64,000 nucleotides of DNA from positions 22,600,646-22,664,645 of the forward strand of contig NC_088311.1 of assembly GCF_910592395.1 (NCBI RefSeq). The letters are read 5' to 3'. The notes under the pieces were generated by a model. It had not been told where the DNA came from and ran no database searches. It worked only from the letters and a program-made list of their open reading frames with translations. The position numbers were made by a program, and so were the translations under genes. Numbering within the stretch: the stretch's first letter is position 1; the number at the start of each line of letters is the position of its first letter. The stretch is from Lineus longissimus. Its lineage: Eukaryota; Nemertea; Pilidiophora; Heteronemertea; Lineidae. This document shows positions 48,901-59,512 of this stretch, one piece after another.

Positions 48901-49677
48901 ATCAACATTCATGAATGGACTCTGGTCAGTGTCGATCTTAAACCAGGCTCATGTTATTCCGCCTTTTATACCCATGATGAAATAGAATATTGTACTTTCA
49001 TTCAATACAAAAGCTTACATAATGTTTTTTTAACATTTGTCTCATATTTTGATATATTACACCAAGAATCGCATTCTGAACACCTGATCAATTCGGTCAA
49101 TAGTACATGTAGGTTGATTTTTTTCTGGCAGATTAAAAATGGCTGTTATCGTAATAGGTAAGGTGCTTACGGCATGTACATGAACTGTACATGAACTCAC
49201 ATGAAGTGAAACTTCTCTTAAAAAAGAAGAAATTCCGTTTCAAATGGCTCGGTTATGGTTTGTTTGGCCCGATTCTGGCAAAGTGAATGTTGTACTCAAC
49301 AACTTGTTTAACTTGCACGTTCTCCAAGCGCCATTTCTTTCGTGCAACTGCTACCGAACTGGGTGATGGTTGTCGCACCAAAAACGGTGAGGGTAGACTC
49401 TCTGGGCAGTCCATTGCGTCATCCTAATTGGGTCTCCTTATGTAAGGAACGAGGCCGGTCTACTGCGTCCGGAGTGTACGTGAGGGTGGAGCTAAAATGC
49501 AGGCAATAACCGAGGCGGCAGTTAAGAGTTTGGGTAAAATGACCGCTTCACCCGAGTGATATTTGGTGAGACAACGTAAAACCGATAACTATCAATTTCT
49601 ATTCTCACAAACCTGATATATTTCAGGTATCATCAATCGAGAATCTGATTCTTATACACATACCAAAGTAAGAGGTT
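45962..49677. repeat. segmental duplication, copy B (uninterrupted)
   Basis: Direct copy of 28994-32510 plus 37363-37555. The empty insertion site is at about 49473-49482 (GTGTACGTGAGGG). The match begins at TAGGCCTATTAATCAGACTA and ends at about TACACATACCAAAG. Both edges stop abruptly in non-homologous sequence. Confidence 0.93.
46977..47984 (-). CDS. rhodopsin-like (class A) GPCR, copy B
   Basis: An intronless frame of 335 residues, same length and landmarks as copy A: N17 glycosylation site, C115/C191, DRF at 139-141, NSFLY at 309-313. The eight differences from copy A are I3M, E9K, P10S, I119F, V122L, M168L, E286G and R334K. None hits a structural landmark and most are conservative, although flanking non-coding sequence carries many more changes and indels. 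This pattern argues that both copies are still functional. The duplicated block includes over 1.5 kb upstream, so regulatory elements were probably copied too. Confidence 0.9.
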   Translation of the reverse strand: MDMMTRNPKSLSSVATNSTQIDNNVGSSLKYGVDISIYILTVPIPPILIVLGLIGNFLSFLLMNQKKYEKSTTCFYMRCMAVFDSFYIFGRMFLRYLLVMAPELFNDIDIKESYCIFYFVALVIGMVLSPLTLVVMSFDRFLALTWPLRAATICTIRRARVTAAVIFLYGLIMGLVNLTRSFQEKFKYWLCPYHFDEPWDNVFELSFAITAAYLPIILMVIFNTGVLAAVYRSKKNTALNKSSTSSDDASITLATILVTSAFIALQLTGKLDSVFWSAFRGEISEGKQQLQRLFLNISVLFEYMNYCLNSFLYTLACKRLRKEMIETIAARCFKQ

Positions 49678-51413
49678 ATGGTCAAACTCGCTGTGGTCAA
49701 AAGGAGGCTGATACATAATCCATTATAAAACATTGTAACCAAGGTGTTTTAGAATTTATCGCCGGCGCCAACTTTCATGTCGGCATGCACAGAATGGTTT
49801 AATTTCCCCTTTAAACGCAACAATTAACTTCTAGGAAATTGTACAGTGTAATAACGGTCCAGGATGAGTCTAGGTTGTAATGATGACGGGGCATAATCAT
49901 TATTTCTTATAGTTACATTAATTGTTGCCGGACCAAATGCGGTGAATGAAAAAGGACAATATTTACGGCGCGGAGTGCCCTTCCAAAACTAACAACCTAT
50001 TGAGAGTGCACATTAGTATACATGTACGTCAATAATTTAGTATCACGATTGCGAATAAGGTGTGGAACATTTGTTCGGTGAATGGTGAAGATATAGGCAT
50101 CATGTCCGGCGCTAAATTAAAGTGTTTGCCATTCATCATACAGAACGATGCCGAAAGAAGGACAGCAGTCCTGACATTCTGCTTCACACCATAATTTGTT
50201 TGTTCGCATTTCGAAGGCGCCATGACACTTGTACATGGGATAGGCGTTCGCGTTGGCGTTTCGTGGGATTTGCGAAAACTCGCTGTAAAGGATGCGCTAA
50301 AATCTAATGGGGATACGGCTTTCTGCGTATTGTCAAACATTTTGTTACTTCAATGGCTAATAACCACAGTTCCACCTATCCAAAATCCCCGGGTTTTTCG
50401 ACACTCGTGTCTTCGCCGTGTGTAAGAAAAACCCGGCGAGCGCTTCCATCTACATGTATAAAATCAGCATAAGGTATTGTTAGTCGATCCGGCGACAGGC
50501 GCCGCTGCAGTTAATACCTTTCCTGTGTTTTGTAAATGTTGGAGGTTTGTTGACACTTTTTACGCATGCGCCGTAGGGACAGCAATCACTGAAGTCGAAC
50601 GCGCCATCTTTCGCCGTGCTGAGGAACTACAGATTGCCGTGTTTCTTGCGCTTCCACCTTTTAGAAAACCCCGTGTCAAACCCGTGTTTAAATTAGACAA
50701 TGGGGGTGCACGGGTCTATTTAAGTACGGCAATTCAAAGGTGGAAGCACAAAAAACACGGGGATTTACTAGGTGGAAGCGCAACTATTGATAACACACGT
50801 GGATCAATTTCATGTGGTCAAATCTAGTTTGTGCGAGAATTTGGAAATATCAAGGGGGTTCATTGCTTAGTGAACGACTTGGAGCCTTTTGAAAGTTCCT
50901 TCAAGACGCAAAGCAGATAAAAACTTCGTATTCTGAATAGAAATCGTGAAAATTTAGTGTTTTTCGAATAAAGCGGCGAAAAATTTGTACAGTACCATGA
51001 AGTCCCTTTAACTGCGCATCTGACTGAATGACCTTGTCACCTTTTATGACTATTGACTCAATGACATGTTGTAGCTAGCAGGCTATTTGTACAGCTACAG
51101 TAATAGGAAAAGCTATTGTAAACATTTATGCTAATAATCGAGATGGTAGTAATAACTAGCAAGTAGTGGAATAAATATGCCATCAACTTAACAACACTAT
51201 ACGAAAGGCAATTTGCAAGTCAGCAAATTCATGATGAGTAAGTATAAATGGAAACGCATCATACTACTTAGTCTTCCCAATAAAACCCGACCACTCACCG
51301 TACCAGCATCACTCCAGCGACCAAGACAAGGCCAACCTCTCACAAAACATAGATCCCAATTTCCTTTTTTAAAGCTCTCCATTTTTATAAACAACGAGGC
51401 GCTATTTTCTATC
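49678..51413. other. gene-free interval
   Basis: No exon supported. Frames such as 50477-50827 (116 codons) show no domain. Inverse words GCTTCCACCTTTT near 50650 and AAAGGTGGAAGC near 50738 suggest a small inverted repeat. Confidence 0.4.
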
Positions 51414-54400
51414 ATGAGGATAGTTTTGATGCTGGGTTTGGTAACCCTCGTTCTGGGCCAGAGCCAGGAAAGAGGCTTCTCGAAGACGGAGAAGCAGTTG
51501 ATGCTGGATTTATTCAACTTCTTTCGCAATAAAGTTGCCCTTGGAAAGGAGCCGAGGCAGCCCGCTTCTAGATACATGTTGGCCATGGTATGTTTGTTTT
51601 TACTCATCCAAAGTACATTGTATTCTATATTTTGCTTTTGATTTCTTTTAATTTAATCGCATTACTGAATATTGTTTTATATGATTGAATTTTGTTCCAT
51701 CGGCACATTTACGAAAGTCAAACTGACTGGTTAACAGTCTGCTGACACTGTGTTCAATGTTGAGGTAAACACAGTCGAATCTTCGGGACCAACAAACTCG
51801 TTCCGGTACAAGACGAATTGAGTGTCGAAAGTATCAAGAAATGATCTTTCTTTCAAAGACAAAGCCAACAAGCTTCAGAGATGTGTTGCTTTTGCGGGGA
51901 AGGGATGGCGGGGGGGGGGGGGGGAAATCCCGTGCCCGCTCCGTTATAGATGTCTTTAAAAATGTGTGATCATTATTTTGCCAAGAAGAGGCATTTTACC
52001 CCCGCCCCTCCGAAATGCTACATGATTGACCTACGGATATGATTGAAAAAAATGGATTGTGACTTACTCGGGCAAAAATATACACTCACTGGCATTTATT
52101 GCTTTGAGAGACCTGTTGATTTTTCCCCATTTTTCCTAAAGGAATATGATGACAGACTTCAAAAAACTGCCCAGGCCTGGGCGGACAAATGTAAGCCAGA
52201 ACACAGTCATGGCGACCAGAGAAACATCGCACCCTTTGGTGAACTCGGAGAGAGCTTGAGTGGAGGTCCCATCATGGCCATCAAGAATGGATTTGAAAGG
52301 TACATGTACAGTGTAGGCAGGAACCTTTTATCGTTTCATCTTCTTACTTTTTATCATTTTATCTTGACCCATCAAGTGATCCATCGCAGGGCAGGAATGA
52401 AAAATTATACAATCCATGGCAACTGGAAGCCGAATTGAGCATTTGCATCGCAGCACTGGTTTCCAGGAGTGCTTTTTTGCATTACAGAATATTGCCCTAT
52501 GCGTCATCATGGTTATCATATCATGGGTGCGCGTCCGCCTCAAGCAATGGTATTTACATGTGAACATGATACACGTATGTCATGCTAACTGCCGGTAGTC
52601 CTTTCATCAAATGCTCTCATTTCTCCAAACACAGGGCCTTCCTTACATGGTATGGTGAAGAACCCCACTATACATTTGATACACGTGCGTGTAAAGGCAT
52701 ACCAGCGTGTGGACATTATATGCAGGTAATTGAAAACAAGATAATTTGAATTTTTTAAAGGAAGTATTTTGCTGAGATTCCAAGGATGGGTCGTTTGTTA
52801 CAACCAACGAATCTGCAAATATTAAGTAGCCGCGAAAATTTAGCTGTTAACTGTGCAACAACAATGCAAGCTAAACACTTAAAATCATACCAATCTTTAC
52901 TCGCATCGACTTTTTTGCAATCATCCACGTTTTTAACGTTTTCAGATTGTTTGGGCAAACTCCACGAGGATGGGCTGTGGTTTCAACAGGTGTCCTGGAA
53001 AGGCACCAGTCATTTTCTGCCACTTTGGGCCCAGGTGAGAAATGTAGGACACTCTATTGAATCACATTTTCAGTCATGTATGATTGAAGATCTCACATTT
53101 CAGGCAATCCGAAGACTGTAACGTCTAAGCAATGATAGATTAGTATCTCCTTGGTCTAATGTTTAATCAACTGCTTCTACAGAGAAAGGTTTCGTTGTTC
53201 GTTCTTATCGATATCGTCATCGTGGAAGCGACACAAAAAAACCTTCATCACACAATACTTCTTTTAGCTATTCTTACCTTTTGTTGTCGTTTCTAACAAA
53301 ATGTTCCTTGGAAGAGTTATCATTCTATTACATAAACATGGTTCTCCTTATCGAATTTAAGTGGAAACGCCCAATATTACAAGGATGCCAAGGTAATGTG
53401 GCCATACGTTAAAGGATCAGCATCAGACGCCTGTAAACATTGCCCTCAAGGATACGGATTCTGCATGGGAGACGCGCTCTGTGGTAAGTATCAAGCTAGT
53501 GACGATTCCGTGGAGTCCGTTTGGAGAGAAGTCAAATTGCTCATGATGACAATTTCAGTTTCAAAGTTTTATTGAACAGCACAATTTACCAAGATCTCCA
53601 ACAATGATAGAAAAAATACGTAGTCAGAGTATTTAAAACCTGGCGCTGAAAAGAGAGCATTGAATTTTCAAAGATACAAGTCACGGGACCCCTAGAAGAT
53701 GTACCTACTAAATGACAACTAGAACACCTGCAGCGCCCAAACCATGAGCACGCATTAGGGTTGAACTGAAAAAAGGAAAAATGTCTTCAGTATTAGGTAT
53801 TCATGCCAAACATTTTTCTTTCAGCTTCAGCGGAGGAGTGCAGAGGTCAACAGTGCAGTATGTATCCCTCCGCTTTTTCACTTGAAAAATCTCTCAAATA
53901 TCCACATGTGACTGGCCTGGCTGGCCATCGATACAGCACGGTTAGTCATAGTTCGCAAATGGAAAGAAGGGCTTCTTAATATCCGGCACCAATTATTCAT
54001 CGTAAGAGTCCGCAGTGTGAGCTCGTCCTTAGTGCTATATTTCAATGTTCTTGTCATTTTCAGGGTGCACACTGACCTCTTGCAGTAATGGTGGACAGTT
54101 AGACAGCGGGTCCTGTAAATGCAAATGCCCGTCTGGCTGGGAGGGTGCCACCTGCAACGGTAAGCCGCTGCAGAAGGAGGAACACCAGCTTCCCTATGTG
54201 CGGTGGGCTGGTGTCCTCTGTCACCTCTGTGGTGGTGTTACCTACACTTGTGGAGTCTGGTAGAGCTTCAACAATGTGTACATTTCCTGTTAAGTACATC
54301 TCTGTGTACATCTGATCCAGCGTTCCTACCGGGAACTATCAGGTTCTACTGAATGCCAAGATGGCGCCCGGCCTACTCACACGAACATTGCTCAATCAAT

Positions 54401-57226
54401 GTTTGCGTCTCAGTGTCCAGCCTGCCTTAGTAGCATCAGAGAGGGGCCCAGGTCAGACACAGGTCAAACAGCAGAGAGTATGTAGCTCCTTCAAAATTCT
54501 TTGATGGCTGGGCCACTACCGGGACCACCGATACGAATCTCACTTCTCGTTGATGATAAATAAATGTTGGGGATAACGCTGTTTTGAACACGTTTGAATT
54601 GAACAACCACCGTACTCCGGTCGATTGACAATATATATCTGATGAAATCTTTTAGACTTAACGATTATTCTTTACAGTCCGATGTGCAGATCACGATTCG
54701 AGGCTTTGTGCCGATGAACCAGGCTCATGTAAATACGACAGCGGGAGGAAGCAATGGGCACTAGAAGCTTGTAGAAAGTCTTGTGGATTCTGTGGTAAGC
54801 ACTTTTCACAGCGATAGCTGAATCTACTGTGAGAGTCTTATTCAGAAGTTTCCAAGTGCTTGTTGCTGGGCTGTTGTTGTAAAATGTTTGCTGGGGACGT
54901 CCTTTCTATCAAAGGTTTCAACATGGATTATAAAACAGACTTCTACCCTGCGTCAGAGGCGATTTAAAACTTCAGAAGTGTTGGACTTCTGTGCGTATTC
55001 TCCTGAGCTAGATTTCATTTTCACCTGCCATCATGATCACACTTTGATATCACGCGTATATTCTACTCTTATAGGCGTATATAATGTCAAGAACATAGGG
55101 AACGCTCCAAACAAAGATGGCGTCATCTCAAGGGTTCTCAAGAAACAACCAGGTGGGTAAAAGCCGGTCCGATCGACAAATAATGGAGGTGCGCCCAAAA
55201 ATCTTGTCATTCACAAAGTTGTGCTGGTCTATGTACAGGATTGCGTTAGTCAATCCACGAATTCATAGTCAGCTGATCATGATAAATCGAGGATTCATCA
55301 CATTGGAATCAGATCCGTTCGTTTTACAAAACAAGTTGTCCACTAGCTACATGTAGCGTCAACTTAAATAACAGATCGATTTGAAAGGAAGCGCTTTGAG
55401 TAGGAATAAAAACCATGCACGATAGACTTTAAAACAATAACTTATGACAATTTACATTTCAGGTGGAATATTCAACCGAAAAAGAGGTAAGTGCTTCATG
55501 CTAAATTTTTTGTTCCTTTGAAATGAAAGGATGAACATACGGAAGATAAAAAACAGAATTAGTAATAGAACAGTTTTTCATTTCTTTGCTAATGGCACCC
55601 ATTTTGGATTCTGGCGGCCATTTTGAATTTGACGTAATATCTAGCGTGACAGAAGGCTTTGCAATGATTTTCAAAAGATGAAAATGGAAATGGCCAAAAT
55701 ACCTTTAAAGGTGAACCTTGATTGGGAAAAAATGAGAGTTTTCCGCACTGGCTGGGATGTGTCTATGATAAAAACACCGTACTGACATTATCATGATTAA
55801 ATCTTATGATTTTTTTTTCTTTAGGGAACTGCAAGGACGACAAAGGGGAAGAGATGTGCGGCGTGTGGGCTGACCAGGATAAGTGCAACGAAAGGACGGT
55901 CAGAGTAGCATGTAGAGGGACCTGTTTTGCCTGCGGAAGCTTACACAAGGGTTAGTGAAATATTGTCCGCCAGCGCTCCAAGTTTGTTAGCGACACCAGA
56001 TTGTCCTATAGTCATGACGTCATGTTTCGGCTTTGTGTCTATTTCTTAGTTATTAGTCAGACCGGTCTGACTGAGATTGGTGGGACTAAAATACATAAAT
56101 GTAGCATACTTCTCCTAGTCAGAAGTAGTAAATTCTGACTACGTTAGTACCTGGATTTGATCCTTCTATTAAAAATTTTCAGGCAAATGCAAGGACCGTA
56201 TCGATGCGAAAAAATGCAAGTATTATGCAGACCACGGCTGGTGCGAGGATAAGAAATATAAGAACATGTTGGCGAAGGATTGCGCGAGCACCTGTAACAT
56301 GTGTGGCGAGTACATCCCAGTCAAGACAGGGGGAAGTAAGTACGAACATGTCACTCACATCACATCACATCAGGCGTTTTAACTGCGTCCTGATGCGTAT
56401 TTCACGTTCTGCATGTACATGTACGTCTCTAAACAATAAGTGTCTACGGGAAATATAGTACGGACGTTCACTATACACTATTCATTTCCTCAAAGCTACA
56501 ATGAATAAGAAAAGAATAAAATACATAACGGGAAATTACCGGGATGGAAGAACATACGCATTGCTACCACACGCTGTCGGAGCTGAGACTCCCGGTTCCT
56601 CCCAGAGTTAAATTTTTAGCTGACACGCTGCAATCCTCGAATACTCTGGGCGGACGAAACACTTTGAGTGTAAGTTGTATGACAAGTCGGACTCGAAATT
56701 AAAGTTTACATGAAAATTAATCTCAAAAACATACTGCTCCTGTTTCAGAGCAGAAGTGTAAAAACCTTCTCGGTGATGATGTCGCCTGCGCCAGGTATAA
56801 GGAACAGTACGGTTATTGTGAGAAGAGGACAGAGTGGATGCGAGTCAACTGTGCCGCCACCTGTAACATCTGCCCGGGTAAGTTATTCCAAAGATCTGTT
56901 CCATCGAAATCACAGGAACTATTCTCCAAACCGGTCGAGTATCTAGAGCATTTACTCTCGTTACGGAGCTTAGCATAACCATCCCAACGGACTATTTAGT
57001 AACGTCATCAGAGGAACATCACAATTTAATCAGATTTCGAAATCAAGATCAGATACATTTATTGTCAATTTCTTCCTATTTACTTCCAGATCTAAAAAAA
57101 GGTAACTGTAAGAACATTGCGGACGACACCCGTTGTGATAAGTACGCAGCCCGTGGGATGTGCAAGGGAGATAGGGGTGCCTGGACGCGGGAGAACTGTC
57201 CATCCTCATGCAACACATGTCCTTGA
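51414..57226 (+). CDS. secreted CAP-EGF-ShK multidomain protein
   Basis: Thirteen exons join in one frame, about 482 residues: 51414-51587, 52142-52299, 52635-52725, 52946-53034, 53362-53483, 53825-53857, 54064-54159, 54678-54794, 55463-55486, 55825-55950, 56183-56335, 56749-56877, 57090-57226. Residues 1-16 are a signal peptide. The CAP/SCP domain (about 20-215) has AQAWADKC, EHSH, GELGESL and the second signature CHFGP...GNAQYY, retaining His/Glu cavity residues. An EGF-like module (CNGG/CKCPSGWEGATC type) spans about 223-254. Five six-cysteine ShK domains follow at about 255-293, 302-343, 344-394, 395-437 and 438-482, ending in CNTCP. CAP proteins are extracellular and bind lipids or matrix; ShK modules occur in many secreted proteins besides channel-blocking peptides. 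No claim of venom function is made. Exons from 6 onward begin in phase 1. Confidence 0.9.
51908..51926 (+). repeat. poly-G tract in first CAP-gene intron
   Basis: An unbroken run of more than a dozen G after GGGATGGC. It could form a quadruplex in DNA or in the pre-mRNA, or simply be an unstable homopolymer. Confidence 0.85.
52829..52849 (+). repeat. copy of a dispersed repeat in CAP-gene intron 3
   Basis: CGCGAAAATTTAGCTGTTA is shared exactly with about 43527-43545. The surrounding sequence does not obviously align further. Confidence 0.5.
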
Positions 57227-57964
57227 TCAGACAAACACTTGACCGATCACAGTGGACATCAGAAGCTGTTTTATAGTTTGACGCTTTGTACAAAATACTT
57301 ACTGGGATTTCAGAATCGCAGAGGGGAAAATACCTCTCACTTTTTCATCAGGCTTAGAGTTTAGACATTTCAGTACAAGCAGTAACTAGTCTTTCATCAC
57401 CCATTTGGTTGGGAGAAATAAGACAACACCCTGGCTTGCGGCCTCGGGCGATATCACATTTATCCATATTTGCCTCGACAAAGGGCTACATCTGATAATC
57501 ATGTTGTTGTCCTGCAAACACGGTGGTGAAAACATACTGTTGCAATACATGTACATGTATATCAAAACCTATGGCTTTTCTTCACTATCTTTATCATCAC
57601 ATGCCGCGGATGGAGCACAGGGTGGGTGTCAAATAGATACACCAGCCCTTGTCACTCTATGGTCGTGGGTTTGTCACATCGATCATGGGTCGGTCGGTTT
57701 ACCCAAAGTAAGAGCGGCTTTCCCCGGTCCTGCAGTATGCAGCAGTCAGTCTAGCTCTACTGGAGTGAGTCAATGGTAACCATGCCCAGGCTGTCGACAC
57801 AACTTCCCTCAGTACAGTTTTCCATTGACAAGGCGTTCCCAATCTTATAACAATTTGCCACGAGATGGCGCAGAAGAGTTGTTCCGCAATTTTTAACAGT
57901 TAGCCAAAAAGGCACGAGATGTCGCGACAGAGGTGTCAGGAGGTGGGCCCAATACGCAATTTTT

Positions 57965-58125
57965 ATACCTGTTTAATTAATTCTGATTGCAGCTATTCAT
58001 GCTCACCTACCTAATCCCCACACCCGTTTAAGTAATTCTGACTGTGGCTATTCATGCTGACCTACCTAATTCCCATATCCGTTTTAGCAATTCTGACTGT
58101 GACTATTCATGTTCATCTGCTAGAT
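57965..58125. repeat. 56-bp repeat, cluster 1 (three units)
   Basis: Units built from AATTCTGACTGTGGCTATTC, ATGCTGACCTACCTAATTCC and CATACCCGTTTAA repeat three times. Confidence 0.85.
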
Positions 58126-59324
58126 ATGTATTTGTGCTCCTAGTGTGGCATTGATTTCTCGATCACCAAAACAAGTTCACATGTACGCCTGACAGGTGTC
58201 TCCACTACTGCACTCAATAGGCTCTTCGACCCCGCCTGGTGTATATCGCTTCTGAGTGAGGGTTTCTCCTCAGTGTTGACGTATAGGAACGCTGAAAGAT
58301 CGGATATTGCGATTTTCAAGTTGCTGTTTACTTTTTACACCGAATATTAAACTTTTAATGCAAGCTGCATGGAATTTTCGGCAAAAAAGCTAACATCGTT
58401 CATATTGTAGTGTAGGCCGAATTTTACCAACTCAGTACAGATACTTATAGGTCTAGCAGGTATCGGGTTTTGATAACCCTTAAACTTTAGAATGGTTTTT
58501 TCACGACCACCGGATAAAACGTATACGGTTGACAACAAATATTGAAGGTGGTTAATGTCATGAACTGAAGCTAATAATTTACCGGTAGTAATGTCAATAC
58601 AGTCCGTGTATGATATCACTTCAAGTCCAACAATGAAATGCATACACACTGCACAATGAATACAGAACAACACCCTCAGTAATGTTCTGGTCCATTGAAA
58701 TTATTGTCATCTTTACGAATAACGAAAGAGAAGCCGTTGTATTACGTCTTTCGTTCATTTCGGCTCCGAGGCGGATCTATCATGCATTTCGAGAAGGATC
58801 CTGACGAACCAGGCTTTTGTATCAGATTTTTCTGAAGATATTAGAAGAAAGTCTTTGGAAAACATATGTGGTCGAGATGTTCGGATCCGGAATATCTTGT
58901 TTCCAGGGCCTGGTCAACTACCTGTATATTGATTAAGTTTCAAGAGTGTAAAGTGATACGTGGGGACCGTCAATAGGAGATTCCACTTGGGCTCAACTGC
59001 CACCTGGATTCGAAGAGAATATCGGCGAACCCGGCCGTCATCACAACCGAGATGTTCCATTCTGCATTGTACTTGTTGTAAAACTAGAGTAGTTTTAAAG
59101 AGCACTTGATCGAAATGTTGAAAGAGGGGCCATGTGCAGAAAAAAGATACGTTCGATTTTCTGTTTCCACCTGGACACGGAGATTCAACGTTATCTGATT
59201 TTTTTAAATGGCACATTTGTTTACATGCGTGTTCTCGATATTTTCAAACCCGAACTTTCTTTATCTACAAGTATAAATGTGTATTCATGCTCTCATTGAA
59301 ATCTCTCGAAAATTGATAAGTACT

Positions 59325-59512
59325 GACAATGTAATTCTGACTGCCATCATCGCCTGCTTAATACCCATACCCGCTTCAACTCCCACAGTTGTCTATGATA
59401 TTCACCTACTAAATTCTGTACCCGTTTAATCAACTTTGACTGCATTCATTTATGTTCGCCAACATAATTCCCATCCCCGTTTAATTAATTCTGACCGCAA
59501 TTATTAATGTCA
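59325..59512. repeat. 56-bp repeat, cluster 2 (three to four diverged units)
   Basis: The same unit as at 57965-58125 (TTCTGACTGC, TTCACCTAC, AATTCCCATCCCCGTTTAAT) recurs in the same orientation after 1.2 kb of unrelated sequence. Copies are more diverged than in cluster 1. Confidence 0.8.

Noticed and set aside
51414-57226. Calling the CAP-ShK gene a venom toxin
   Set aside because: CAP and ShK domains are common in non-venom secreted proteins, and nothing in the sequence shows venom-gland use or channel-blocking residues.
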